Of a stretch of 64,000 nucleotides of DNA, positions 26,821 through 35,811 are shown in pieces. Numbering within the stretch: position 1 is the stretch's first letter; every line of letters starts with the position of its first letter. A model generated the notes under the pieces. It was not told where the DNA came from, searched no databases, and saw only the letters and a list, made by a program, of their open reading frames with translations. Both the position numbers and the translations under genes were made by a program. Source of the DNA: Proteiniborus sp. DW1 (lineage in GTDB: Bacteria; Bacillota; Clostridia; Tissierellales; Proteiniboraceae); assembly GCF_900095305.1 (NCBI RefSeq), contig NZ_FMDO01000028.1, positions 62,001 through 126,000 on the forward strand, written 5' to 3'.

Positions 26821-27606
26821 ATGAAAAAAGGAATAATAGTTACCAGTTTTGGTACATCAAATAGAGAGACAATGGAACTTTGCATAGAGTCAATAGAAAA
26901 TAGAATCAAAGAAAGATATACAGATTATTTAGTTACAAGGGCCTTTACTTCAAGAATGGTCATCCACAAATTAAAGAAAAGGGATGATTACCCAGTAGAT
27001 ACTCCAACAGAGGCATTAGAAAGAATGAAAAGAAATGGAGTAAAAGAAATCTATATTCAACCACTTCTTATTATTGAAGGGCATGAATACGAGAAGATAT
27101 TAAGAGAAGTCAATGATTTTGTAAAAGAAAATCCTGAATATAAAGTAAGAGTTGCTAAACCATTATTATCCCATGATATGGATTATGAAAAGGTGCTTAA
27201 TGGATTAGGAATAGCTAATAAAGACCAGGCGGTTGTTTTTATGGGCCATGGCTCAGACCATAGTACTGATATATCCTATAAAAAATTAGAGGATACAATA
27301 AGAAAAGCCGGATATGAAAATGTATTTATAGGAACGGTTGAAGGTGAAATAAGCATAGATGACGTTGTAGAAAAACTAAAAGAAAAATCAATCAAGAAAG
27401 TATTATTAAAACCATTTATGTTAGTGGCTGGGGTACATGCTTTGGAAGACATGGCATCAGATAGCGATGATTCATGGAAGAGTATATTAGAGAAAAATGA
27501 CATAGATGTAGACCTTCAGATAGTAGGTTTAGGACAGGTAAAGGAGATTCAAGATATATTTATAGAACATCTAGATGAGATAAGAGGTGACGAAAATGTA
27601 TATTAA
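26821..27606 (+). CDS. cbiK: Sirohydrochlorin cobaltochelatase
   Basis: CbiK inserts Co2+ into sirohydrochlorin, the committing step of the anaerobic pathway. This 261-residue protein opens GIIVTSFGTSNRETMELCI, the CbiK signature. It has the catalytic-metal histidines in IEGHEYEK (His of the first), FMGHGSDHSTD (second) and the C-terminal AGVHALEDMAS. ATG 26821 is chosen over 26806 because gtggagga precedes it. The end overlaps the cbiC start. Confidence 0.93.
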   Translation: MKKGIIVTSFGTSNRETMELCIESIENRIKERYTDYLVTRAFTSRMVIHKLKKRDDYPVDTPTEALERMKRNGVKEIYIQPLLIIEGHEYEKILREVNDFVKENPEYKVRVAKPLLSHDMDYEKVLNGLGIANKDQAVVFMGHGSDHSTDISYKKLEDTIRKAGYENVFIGTVEGEISIDDVVEKLKEKSIKKVLLKPFMLVAGVHALEDMASDSDDSWKSILEKNDIDVDLQIVGLGQVKEIQDIFIEHLDEIRGDENVY

Positions 27607-28216
27607 AAATCCAATGGAAATTGAAAATAAAAGTATGGATATTATTGATGAAATCATGGGAGATACTACTTTTAACGAAGAAGAGATGGTCATAGCTAAA
27701 AGGATGATTCATACAACGGGAGACTTTGATTACAGAAAGATAATAGTTTTTAAGAATGAATTTATCCATGAAGCAAAGGGGACTATCTTAAGCGGTACAA
27801 AGATTTTCACAGATACCAAGATGGCCTACATGGGAGTAAATAAGCCTGCCCTTGCAAAGGCAAACTGTGAGTTAAAATGTTTCATAGATGACGAAAGAGT
27901 ATTCAAAATGTCCAAGGAATTAGGAACTACTAGATCAGCATGTGCAGTGGATTTAGCAGTGGAAGAAGGAATTGATGCCTTTGTCATAGGAAATGCTCCT
28001 ACAGCTCTATTTAGGATATTAGAGTTGGTGAAAGAGGGAAAAGTAAATCCTAAATTCGTAGTAGGTGTCCCAGTGGGATTTGTCGGTGCAGCTGAATCCA
28101 AAGAGTATCTAAGGGAATTTGATATACCATCCATATCCACAGTAGGCTATAAAGGTGGTAGCAATGTAGCTGCATCTATAATAAATGCCCTATTGTATAT
28201 GGTAGTTGGAAGATGA
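27596..28216 (+). CDS. cbiC: Cobalt-precorrin-8 methylmutase
   Basis: CbiC moves a methyl group from C11 to C12 to give cobyrinate. This protein (about 206 residues) has IKNPMEIENKSMDIIDEI at the start, the catalytic-His region IHTTGDFDY, GTKIFTDTKM, NAPTALFRI and GVPVGFVGAAESKEYL. ATG 27596 is preferred over GTG 27587 since agaggtga lies five bases before it. It overlaps cbiK by 11 bases and cbiD by four (ATGA). Confidence 0.94.
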   Translation: MYIKNPMEIENKSMDIIDEIMGDTTFNEEEMVIAKRMIHTTGDFDYRKIIVFKNEFIHEAKGTILSGTKIFTDTKMAYMGVNKPALAKANCELKCFIDDERVFKMSKELGTTRSACAVDLAVEEGIDAFVIGNAPTALFRILELVKEGKVNPKFVVGVPVGFVGAAESKEYLREFDIPSISTVGYKGGSNVAASIINALLYMVVGR

Positions 28217-29289
28217 CTTTAGATCTATATGTAATAAAAGATGGAAAAAATCTCAGATGTGGTTATACTACTGGAAGCTGTGCAACAGCTGCTGCAAAGG
28301 CTGCTGTGACAATGCTGGAAACTGGTAATATTGTAAACTATATAGATATAGACACTCCAGCCAATGTTCCCCTTAAATTAGAAGTTCATAATCCACAAAT
28401 TGGGCAAGACTATGCAGCATGTTCAATTATAAAAGATGCAGGTGATGATCCTGATAATACAGATGGTATTCAAATATATGCCAAGGTTAGCAGAAGAGAA
28501 GATAGCCAAATAATTATAGATGGTGGAGAAGGTATCGGAAGAATCACTAGAAAAGGACTATTTGGAGAAATTGGTCAAGCGGCCATTAACCCTGTACCTA
28601 GACAAATGATAAAAAAAGAAGTGAGAGAAGTAAGCCCTAAGGGTTATGATGTATTGATATATGCTCCAGAAGGAGAAGAAGTAGGCAAGAGAACCTTCAA
28701 TGAAAACATAGGTATAAAAGGCGGCATATCAATTATAGGTAGCAAGGGCATAGTATACCCTATGAGTGAAGAAGCCTTATTAAAAACCATTTATATGGAA
28801 GTAGATATGATAGCAGTAGAATATGGCTTGGATCATATAGTTTTAGTTCCAGGGAATTATGGTGAGAAAATTTCTGAAAAGATAGGAATAGATAAACCTA
28901 GGGTGAAAGTGTCCAATTTTATAGGAGATAGCCTACTATATGTCTATAATAAGGGATTTAAATCAATAACTCTAATAGGTCATATAGGTAAGTTTTCAAA
29001 ACTATCCATAGGTGTATTCAACACCCATAGCAAGATTTGTGATGGCAGGATGGAAGCATTTATCTATCATTTAGCTATGATGGATGCACCAAAGTCTTTG
29101 CTAGAAGAGGTAGATAATGCCATAACTGCTGAGGAAGGATTAAATATCTGTATAGAAGCCGGATATGGGCAAGTAGTTAAGGCTATGGAAAAAGGTGCAG
29201 AAAATAGGATTAGAAGATATTTAAAAGATGAAGACTTAAAAGTAAAAGTAATCATCTATTCCATGGAAAGGGGTGTTGATATATGTTAA
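28213..29289 (+). CDS. cbiD: Cobalt-precorrin-5B C1-methyltransferase
   Basis: This 358-residue protein carries the CbiD hallmark LRCGYTTGSCATAAAKAA near the N-terminus, KDAGDDPDNTDG, GEGIGRITRKGL, ligand-loop AINPVPRQMI and GHIGKFSKLSIGVFNTHSK. It performs C1 methylation in the anaerobic route. The start overlaps the cbiC stop (ATGA) and the end overlaps the cbiE ATG, so translation is coupled. Confidence 0.95.
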   Translation: MTLDLYVIKDGKNLRCGYTTGSCATAAAKAAVTMLETGNIVNYIDIDTPANVPLKLEVHNPQIGQDYAACSIIKDAGDDPDNTDGIQIYAKVSRREDSQIIIDGGEGIGRITRKGLFGEIGQAAINPVPRQMIKKEVREVSPKGYDVLIYAPEGEEVGKRTFNENIGIKGGISIIGSKGIVYPMSEEALLKTIYMEVDMIAVEYGLDHIVLVPGNYGEKISEKIGIDKPRVKVSNFIGDSLLYVYNKGFKSITLIGHIGKFSKLSIGVFNTHSKICDGRMEAFIYHLAMMDAPKSLLEEVDNAITAEEGLNICIEAGYGQVVKAMEKGAENRIRRYLKDEDLKVKVIIYSMERGVDIC

Positions 29290-29879
29290 CAGTTGCAGGG
29301 GTAGGACCAGGCAATCCTAGATATTTAACTGTGGATGTAGTAGAGAAGATAAAGGAAGCTGATACTATTATAGCCTTTGGAAGAGTTGGTCATTCTATTA
29401 AAACCATTAGAGATGACTATATAGAAGTCAATCGTGTAGACCAAGTCATAGAGATTTTAGATAAAGATAGAGACACCCTTCTCCTTGCATCAGGTGACCC
29501 TAATTTCTTTGGAATAGTAGAGTTTCTAAAGAGAAAAGGTGTCAAAGTAGATAGAGTATTACCTGGCTTGTCCTCATTTCAATATATGATGAGCAAATTA
29601 CAGATGTCGTGGCAAGAGTGCATCTTTGTATCCCTACACGGTAGAGACCATGATTTAAAGGATATATTAGATCACAAGCTGACTATAATGTTAATAGATA
29701 AAATCAATAGCCCATCCTATATATCTGAGGAGTTAGATAAACTAGGCATGAAAGGAAGAATGTATGTAGGATTTAACCTTTCTTATGATGATGAAAAGAT
29801 AATAAGGGCAAATATTGGGGATGAAATAGAGGATTATTCTTCCTTAGGGGTGGTGGTTATTGAAAATGAAATGGCTTAA
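29283..29879 (+). CDS. cbiE: Cobalt-precorrin-7 C5-methyltransferase
   Basis: This 198-residue tetrapyrrole methylase has VAGVGPGNPRYLTVDV at the start, LLASGDPNFFGIVEFL in the middle and VLPGLSSFQYMMSKLQ. The length is that of stand-alone CbiE. In some species it is fused to CbiT; here the two are separate genes overlapping by about 14-20 bases, consistent with a joint C5/C15 methylation step. Confidence 0.92.
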   Translation: MLTVAGVGPGNPRYLTVDVVEKIKEADTIIAFGRVGHSIKTIRDDYIEVNRVDQVIEILDKDRDTLLLASGDPNFFGIVEFLKRKGVKVDRVLPGLSSFQYMMSKLQMSWQECIFVSLHGRDHDLKDILDHKLTIMLIDKINSPSYISEELDKLGMKGRMYVGFNLSYDDEKIIRANIGDEIEDYSSLGVVVIENEMA

Positions 29880-30420
29880 AGATGAGGATTTTATAAGAGG
29901 AAATATTCCAATGACTAAGTTCAATATAAGAGTCCTTACTATTGGATACCTTGGAATTAACCAAGGGGATAGATTATTAGATATAGGAGCAGGTACAGGG
30001 TCCATATCCATTGAAGCAAGCCTGCAAGGAGCAAAGGTCTGGGCTATTGAACGTGAAGAAGAAGGAGTTCAGCTTATTAAAGAAAACAATGATAGATTTG
30101 CTACAGATATAGATATTGTACAAGGCTTAGCCCCAGAGGATTTACCAGATATTAAATTCAATAAATGCTTTGTCGGTGGTAGCGGAGGCAAATTAAAGGA
30201 AATATTTCAATATCTAGAAGGACATTTAGAGGACAAGGGAGTACTTTGTGGGAATTTTATAACCTTAAATAATTTAAGTCAGTTTTTAACTCTTTTAAAA
30301 GAATACGGCTATAAGGATATAGAAACTCAGCTTATTCAAAGTGCTTATATGGATAAAATAGGATTATTAAAGGGTCAAAACCCTATTTATATAGTAAAAG
30401 GAGTGAAGTCAAATGGTTAG
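29866..30420 (+). CDS. cbiT: Cobalt-precorrin-6B C15-methyltransferase (decarboxylating)
   Basis: This class I SAM methyltransferase of about 184 residues has KDEDFIRGNIPMTKFNIRVLTIGYLG, the family's conserved start, and the SAM-binding motif LLDIGAGTGSISIEASL. GGSGGKLKEIF follows in the substrate region. It methylates C15 and decarboxylates the C12 acetate side chain. A TTG at 29860 may also serve as start; gtggtggtta precedes both. It overlaps cbiF by eight bases. Confidence 0.92.
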   Translation: MKWLKDEDFIRGNIPMTKFNIRVLTIGYLGINQGDRLLDIGAGTGSISIEASLQGAKVWAIEREEEGVQLIKENNDRFATDIDIVQGLAPEDLPDIKFNKCFVGGSGGKLKEIFQYLEGHLEDKGVLCGNFITLNNLSQFLTLLKEYGYKDIETQLIQSAYMDKIGLLKGQNPIYIVKGVKSNG

Positions 30421-31168
30421 TTTTGTAGGTGCTGGACCGGGAGATGTTGATTTAATCACTATAAAAGGCAGAAGATTGTTAGAAGAAGCAGATGTAGTTA
30501 TATATGCTGGAAGTTTAGTATCAGACAAACACTTAGGATTTTGTAAAGAAAATGCGGATTTACACAATAGTGCTTCCATGACCTTGGAAGAAGTGATTGA
30601 AGTAATAGAAACAAGTGTGGATAAAGGTTTAAAAGTTGTAAGACTGCATACAGGAGACCCAACTATATATGGAGCCATAAGAGAGCAAATGGACCTATTA
30701 GACGAAAAGGGTATCTCATATAAGGTGATTCCAGGAGTAAGCTCCTTTACAGCAGCTTGTGCATCTATAAAAAAAGAATTTACCTTACCAAATGTAAGTC
30801 AAACAGTAATCCTTACAAGGATAGAAGGAAGAACCCCTGTACCTGAAGGAGAGGACCTAGAAGATTTAGCAAGTCACAGAGCTTCCATGGCTATATTCTT
30901 ATCAGTTCAGGAGATAGATAGAGTGGTGGAAAAATTAGCCAAAGGCTATGGCAGCTATGATATACCAGTAGCGGTAGTATATAAGGCAACTTGGGAAGAT
31001 CAAGATATGGTATTTGGAACTTTAAGAGATATAGCTGAAAAAGTGAAGAGCAAAGGCATTAAAAAGATGGGCCAAATATTAGTTGGAAACTTCATAGAAG
31101 GAGCATATGAAAGATCTAAGCTTTATGATCCGACTTTTACCCATGAATTCAGAGAGGCAATAAAATGA
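30413..31168 (+). CDS. cbiF: Cobalt-precorrin-4 C11-methyltransferase
   Basis: This 251-residue tetrapyrrole methylase has SFVGAGPGDVDLITIKGRRLLEEAD, VRLHTGDPTIYGAIREQM, IPGVSSFTAACASIKKEFTLP and QTVILTRIEGRTPVP, which together identify CobM/CbiF. It overlaps cbiG by four bases. All catalytic-family motifs are intact. Confidence 0.94.
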   Translation: MVSFVGAGPGDVDLITIKGRRLLEEADVVIYAGSLVSDKHLGFCKENADLHNSASMTLEEVIEVIETSVDKGLKVVRLHTGDPTIYGAIREQMDLLDEKGISYKVIPGVSSFTAACASIKKEFTLPNVSQTVILTRIEGRTPVPEGEDLEDLASHRASMAIFLSVQEIDRVVEKLAKGYGSYDIPVAVVYKATWEDQDMVFGTLRDIAEKVKSKGIKKMGQILVGNFIEGAYERSKLYDPTFTHEFREAIK

Positions 31169-32166
31169 AGTTAGCCTGTCTTTCCTTTACAGATAAAGGG
31201 AGATTGCTAGGGGAAAGACTTCTAGCCCTAGATAGTGATACTTATAAGATGGAGCATTTCCCTAACTCAGAAACTCCAGGTGGCATAAAGGAATTCTTAG
31301 AATCATCATGGAGTAAATATGATGGATTCATATTTATTTCAGCTACTGGTATTGCTGTTAGGATGTGCCAACCATATATAAAGTCTAAAGATATAGATCC
31401 AGCAATAGTGGTCATAGATGATGAGGGTAAGTTTTCTATATCACTCTTATCAGGACATCTAGGAGGGGCCAATGGGATAGCAAAATCCATAGGAGATTAC
31501 CTTGAAGCTACTACAGTTATTACAACAGCATCAGATAATAGAGGTATAGAATCAATAGATATGTTCGCAAAGGAAAATGATTATTATATTGAGGATTTAT
31601 CTACCGTAACTAGGATAGTTTCAATGATGGTCAACAATAAAAGAGTAGGTATCTATACTGAAGATGGAAATTTAATAAATTATCCAAATCTAATAAAGGT
31701 GGATGACTTAAATAATATTGCTCCATCAGTAGAAGGAATCATAATAGTAACATCAAGGGAGGATATAGGTCCCATAGATATTCCACATACGATCCTAAGG
31801 CCTAAGAACATAAATATAGGTATAGGATGTAGAAAGGGAAAAGAAGTGGAGATTGTTTTAGGAGCTATAGAATTAGCTTTAAATAATAGCAATCTTTCAA
31901 ATAAGAGTATTAGAGCCATGGGAACAGTTGAAATAAAAAAAGATGAGGCCGGTATAATCAAAGCGGCAGAACACTACAATTGCCCCTTAGAGATATTCAC
32001 AATAGAAGATATTTTACCACTGGAGGATATGTTTCAAAAATCCCAGTTTGTTAAGGATACCATAGGAGTGTATTCAGTATCAGAACCCTGTGCATATCTT
32101 TTAGGTGGCAAACCAATATTAGGGAAGTTTATACACAAAGGAGTTACTATATCAATCAATAAATAA
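31165..32166 (+). CDS. cbiG: Cobalt-precorrin-5A hydrolase
   Basis: CbiG opens the ring lactone and releases acetaldehyde. This 333-residue protein has an N-terminal domain (GFIFISATGIAVRMCQPYIKSKDIDPAIVVID, SLLSGHLGGANGIAKSI), a linker, and the C-terminal CbiG_C domain (IGIGCRKGKEVEIVL, CAYLLGGKPILGKFIHKGVTISI). It begins within cbiF (ATGA) and is followed 11 bases later by cbiH. Confidence 0.94.
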   Translation: MKLACLSFTDKGRLLGERLLALDSDTYKMEHFPNSETPGGIKEFLESSWSKYDGFIFISATGIAVRMCQPYIKSKDIDPAIVVIDDEGKFSISLLSGHLGGANGIAKSIGDYLEATTVITTASDNRGIESIDMFAKENDYYIEDLSTVTRIVSMMVNNKRVGIYTEDGNLINYPNLIKVDDLNNIAPSVEGIIIVTSREDIGPIDIPHTILRPKNINIGIGCRKGKEVEIVLGAIELALNNSNLSNKSIRAMGTVEIKKDEAGIIKAAEHYNCPLEIFTIEDILPLEDMFQKSQFVKDTIGVYSVSEPCAYLLGGKPILGKFIHKGVTISINK

Positions 32167-32177
32167 AGGAGGAAAAA

Positions 32178-32900
32178 ATGGCGAAATTATATGTAGTAGG
32201 AATCGGACCAGGTGGTCTTGAACATATGACTTATAAAGCAGTTGAAGTAATAAAAAATTCAGAAGTAATCGTAGGATATACCCCATATATAGATTATCTA
32301 GGTGATTTGGTTGATGGGAAAGAGCTTATCTCTACAGGTATGAGGGGGGAAGTAGAGAGATGCAAAGCAGCCATAGATATGGTTAGACAAGGTAAGGATA
32401 CTTCCATTATCAGTACGGGAGATGCAGGCCTATACGGTATGGCAGGTCCAATACTGGAACTAGCTACTGATATAGAAGTGGAGATAATACCAGGAGTAAC
32501 AGCGGCATTCTCAGCGGCAGCAGAGCTAGGTTCCCCTATCATGCATGATTATGCATCTATTAGTCTAAGTGATTTACTTACCCCGTGGGAAGTAATACTT
32601 AAAAGACTTCATATGGCAGCTGAGGGAGACTTTGTTATATCCCTATATAATCCAAAGTCCAAAGGCAGAAAGACTCATCTAGAAACAGCTATAGAAATCA
32701 TCTTGAAATATAGAGACGGTTCCACACCAGTAGGTATTGTAAGGAATTCAGGAAGACCAGATACAAGTATCACCATCACAACTCTTTCGGAAATAGATTA
32801 TGAATCCGTTGATATGTTATGTGTCCTAATTATCGGTAACTCAAACACATTTATTAGGGATAAGCAAATAATAACACCGAGAGGATACAATATAAAATGA
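32178..32900 (+). CDS. cbiH: Cobalt-factor III/precorrin-3B C17-methyltransferase
   Basis: This 240-residue methylase begins YVVGIGPGGLEHMTYKAVEVI. It contains STGDAGLYGMAGPILELA, IIPGVTAAFSAAAELGSPIMHDYASISLSDLLTPW and SLYNPKSKGRK, the distinctive CbiH/CobJ blocks. It performs C17 methylation with ring contraction. A strong aaaggagg precedes the ATG. It overlaps cbiJ by four bases. Confidence 0.95.
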   Translation: MAKLYVVGIGPGGLEHMTYKAVEVIKNSEVIVGYTPYIDYLGDLVDGKELISTGMRGEVERCKAAIDMVRQGKDTSIISTGDAGLYGMAGPILELATDIEVEIIPGVTAAFSAAAELGSPIMHDYASISLSDLLTPWEVILKRLHMAAEGDFVISLYNPKSKGRKTHLETAIEIILKYRDGSTPVGIVRNSGRPDTSITITTLSEIDYESVDMLCVLIIGNSNTFIRDKQIITPRGYNIK

Positions 32901-33625
32901 TATGGATCATAGGTGGAACTTCAGAAGCAAGAAAGTTAATAGAAAGATTAGGGGATTTTAATAATTATATCTTAACAATAGCCACTGAAGACGGGAAAGA
33001 ATTCTTCGACACAGACAATCTATTTATTGGAAGATTAAGTAGAGATGAAATGGTAGACTTTGCAAAGGATAATCATATAGATATGATCGTAGATTTATCC
33101 CATCCATATGCAAAGATAGTTTCTGAAAATGCAAGATTTATAAGTGAAAAGCTGGGCATAGAATATATAAAATATGCCCGCAGAAGAGCAGTACATGGTG
33201 GGGATCATATATATTTAAACTCCTATGAAGAAACCTATGATTTTCTGTCAAATATTCAGGGGACAGTATTTTTTACAACAGGCTCAAAGAATATAAAGGA
33301 CTTTGAAAAGGTTAGAGGAGACAATAGATTTATCTATAGAGTGCTGCCAGCCATCGAAAGCATAGAGCTTTGCAAGAAAAGTGATGTCCATATGAGGGAC
33401 ATAGTAGCTATCCTTGGACCATTTCCCAAAGAATTCAACAAGGCAATGCTAGCTGCTTATAATCCAGATTATTGTGTAATGAAAGATAGCGGTCATGCAG
33501 GAGGGACAGTAGAGAAGATTCAAGCTTGTAAAGAATTAGGTGTAAAACCAATAATCATAGGTAGAGATGAAGAAGAGGGCATCGCTGATTTAGAGACAAT
33601 AGAGAAGATTATAAGAGGTAAATAA
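32897..33625 (+). CDS. cbiJ: Cobalt-precorrin-6A reductase
   Basis: This 242-residue Rossmann-type reductase has IWIGGTSEARKLIERL at the start, DLSHPYAKIVSENA, FFTTGSKNIKDFEKV, RVLPAIESI and VMKDSGHAGGTVEKIQACKELG near the end. It reduces cobalt-precorrin-6A with NADH or NADPH. It is the last ring-synthesis gene of the run, and a REP-like repeat follows. Confidence 0.93.
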   Translation: MIWIIGGTSEARKLIERLGDFNNYILTIATEDGKEFFDTDNLFIGRLSRDEMVDFAKDNHIDMIVDLSHPYAKIVSENARFISEKLGIEYIKYARRRAVHGGDHIYLNSYEETYDFLSNIQGTVFFTTGSKNIKDFEKVRGDNRFIYRVLPAIESIELCKKSDVHMRDIVAILGPFPKEFNKAMLAAYNPDYCVMKDSGHAGGTVEKIQACKELGVKPIIIGRDEEEGIADLETIEKIIRGK

Positions 33626-33636
33626 AAGTCTAAGTT

Positions 33637-33690
33637 TGTCATCCTGAACCTTAGTGAAGTTTCTTGAATGTGCAACAAACAGGGACGGTT
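33637..33690. repeat. REP-like repeat plus 'cagggacggttct' block
   Basis: tgtcatcctgaaccttagtg followed by aagtttcttgaat is related to the repeat at 14123. The adjoining aacagggacggttcttaatt is a motif I recall from intergenic repeats of several clostridia. The 33626-33746 gap contains nothing else recognisable. Confidence 0.4.
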
Positions 33691-33746
33691 CTTAATTATC
33701 GCACTTAATTGTCGAAAATGGCATATATAATAAGGAGTTGACTCAA

Positions 33747-34067
33747 TTGAAAATAGCAATAGGAGTATGTGAGAAAATTAATGGAAGGTGTTCCTCCATG
33801 GGATGCTTTAAAGCATATAATAAGAAGGACAAGCACTTCTCAAGATATGAAGATATAGATACAGAGCTACAAGCATTCTTTTCATGCAATATATGTTCTT
33901 CAGAATCAAAAGAAAACATCACAACATTAGCCACAAGATTGAAGGATGCTGATGTTAAGATAATTCACCTTGGAGCATGTGCAGTGAAATGTAAGGCAGA
34001 TAAATTATTAGAGATCAAAGAAGTATTTACATCTATGGATATGGAAGTTGTTGAAGGGACTCATTAA
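33747..34067 (+). CDS. CGGC domain-containing protein
   Basis: This 106-residue Cys-rich protein has IGVCEKINGRCSSMGCFKAYN, FSCNICSSESKEN and HLGACAVKCKAD, the pattern of the CGGC domain thought to bind metal. Such genes often lie in cobalamin or metal-transport loci of anaerobes. TTG 33747 with aaggag nine bases upstream is the likely start; TTG 33738 is less well placed. The stop is followed in the same frame by a cysteine-rich domain, see next entry. Confidence 0.75.
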   Translation: MKIAIGVCEKINGRCSSMGCFKAYNKKDKHFSRYEDIDTELQAFFSCNICSSESKENITTLATRLKDADVKIIHLGACAVKCKADKLLEIKEVFTSMDMEVVEGTH

Positions 34068-34310
34068 ATTTATTTTAAGTGCCATTATTTACCTTGCCAT
34101 AAAGTAAATAATGTTGATGAATTTAATTGTATGTTTTGTTATTGCCCACTGTATTTTTTTGATGAATGTGGTGGGAATTATAAAGACAAATCCGGTATCA
34201 AGGATTGCTCAGACTGTCTAATACCTAATTCCCCTAAAGGGTATGATTATATCAATCAAAAAATTATGGGAGCAAATCAAAAAAGAAGAGAGTTTAATGG
34301 TATCGATTAA
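34068..34310 (+). pseudogene. Cysteine-rich small-domain protein, start deleted
   Basis: Directly after the CGGC stop codon the same frame continues with FKCHYLPCHKVNNVDEFNCMF, then CYCPLYFFDECGGNY and IKDCSDCLIPN. This matches the cysteine-rich small domain (PF04071-type) that accompanies cobalamin genes. No start codon or ribosome binding site exists, and the family's first dozen residues are missing. A deletion that removed the intergenic spacer and the 5' end would explain it. Translation could occur only by readthrough of the TAA at 34065. Confidence 0.75.
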
Positions 34311-34355
34311 AAATCGTATAAGACTGAAGAGATTGGAAGATAGCTTTTTGGATGA

Positions 34356-34796
34356 AAATTATTATTTAGTAATTCCAATAATTTCATTTGTGAATTTGAT
34401 GAAAAACAACACTTTAATCAATACAGACTGATAACATTGAAAAGAGGATACCAGAATTCTATGTTTTCATTTGATTATAATTCTTATTATGACTTATCCA
34501 GTAAATCTATTGTTAACCCAGGGAAAAGTGGTTTTCATAAATTAAAAAGTAAGGACATTTTATTTCCTGAAGTTCTTAAAGGAGACAAACAAGATAATAG
34601 AATAAGACAGAGAGCATTTAGGGATTATCTTAAAGATATTGTTCCTGTTAAATTAGGATACAACCCTACAGTTAGAATAAGCTATAAGGTTACAAATAAT
34701 AAGACTAAGGAATTTACAAATAAAGATTTAGAGGATGTAAAAGCATATTTATATAATATTGCTTTATTCAATAAAATAATTTTACACTATAATTAA
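34356..34796 (+). CDS. Unrecognised protein, 5'-truncated
   Basis: An open frame without a proper start runs from 34356; the first candidate is TTG 34437, with no ribosome binding site. The translation includes EFDEKQHFNQYRLITLKRGY, NSMFSFDYNSYYDL, KSGFHKLKSKDILFPE and a basic C-terminus ending KIILHYN. The phrasing suggests the C-terminal portion of a larger protein. I do not recognise the family. Its location among fragments supports truncation. Confidence 0.4.
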   Translation, partial: KLLFSNSNNFICEFDEKQHFNQYRLITLKRGYQNSMFSFDYNSYYDLSSKSIVNPGKSGFHKLKSKDILFPEVLKGDKQDNRIRQRAFRDYLKDIVPVKLGYNPTVRISYKVTNNKTKEFTNKDLEDVKAYLYNIALFNKIILHYN

Positions 34797-34873
34797 TTAA
34801 CTTCTATACAAAAATTAATTTTTTTAATTAATAAATTTGTATAACAAAAAGTATGTAAGGGAGGGAATGCTGT

Positions 34874-35641
34874 ATGTCAAGAAATATTTACCTTAATGAA
34901 GATATAGCTTTAATAAATAAAAAATTTGAAGCTTCTGATGATGTAACAATATTTAGATACATGGATTTTAGTAAATTTATGGACCTATTAGAAAATAAAA
35001 GTATTTATTTTTGTAGTTCAAAATATTTTGAGGATGATTATGAGGGTAAAATGCCAGAAGGGTTTTATAAAAATTGGCCAGAAGATATAACAAATGGTCA
35101 TAAAGAAATATCAACTGAGTTTGAAAAGGTCTATAAAACTTATATTAGTTGTTGGAATGAAGCTAAGGGTGAGTCATATGCATTATGGAAAATATATACT
35201 AATCCAAATACAGGTGTTGCAATTAAATCAACAGTTGGAGATTTGAAGAAGGCATTAAATAATGATAGGATAAAAATATATAAAGTAAGATATATAGATT
35301 CATTTAGTAGTATTGATGAAGACTATGAGCCACCTTTTTACTTTAGGGAAACAGAAAGAGAACCCAATATATCAATTAATAAACGAATAAAAGAAGTTTA
35401 TAAATTCAAATCTTATAAATATGAAGATGAAATAAGAGCAGTATATGTAGATATTTCAAAATCGAGAGGAAAAACTTTTGAGATTGATATAAATAAATTA
35501 ATTAATGAAATATATATAAGTCCATTTGCTCCTGATTGGTTTGCTAAGTTAGTAGAAAAAATTAAAAGTAATAAGAATTACAATATTTTAGATAAACCTA
35601 TATACAAATCACAAATTTTAATAAGAGGAAATAATGATTAG
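34874..35641 (+). CDS. DUF2971-family protein
   Basis: This 255-residue soluble protein has FRYMDFSKFMDLLENKSIYFCSS and FEDDYEG at the N-terminus, YISCWNEAKGESYALWKIY in the middle (the typical 'W...S..LW..Y' of DUF2971), and YKFKSYKYEDEIRAVY near the end. The function of DUF2971 is unknown; members are frequent in phage- and defence-rich islands. A clean gggagg lies ten bases before the ATG. It stands alone in an accessory stretch. Confidence 0.75.
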   Translation: MSRNIYLNEDIALINKKFEASDDVTIFRYMDFSKFMDLLENKSIYFCSSKYFEDDYEGKMPEGFYKNWPEDITNGHKEISTEFEKVYKTYISCWNEAKGESYALWKIYTNPNTGVAIKSTVGDLKKALNNDRIKIYKVRYIDSFSSIDEDYEPPFYFRETEREPNISINKRIKEVYKFKSYKYEDEIRAVYVDISKSRGKTFEIDINKLINEIYISPFAPDWFAKLVEKIKSNKNYNILDKPIYKSQILIRGNND

Positions 35642-35811
35642 ATTTATAATAAATAAAAAATTTATTGATAAAAGAAACATTTTAAACAAGCCTTATCTGA
35701 GGATAAAATCTAAGGTAACCTTGTTTAATTTACCTATAAATGAAGAATGCAGGAAAACAGAAGGTTTGGGGGATGGGGATTTGAAGAATTTGTTTGAGGA
35801 GGATATCTTGT

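Noticed and set aside
34243-34431. 62-codon frame near the cysteine-rich fragment
   Set aside because: It overlaps the Cys-rich domain in another frame, has no ribosome binding site and no recognisable sequence.
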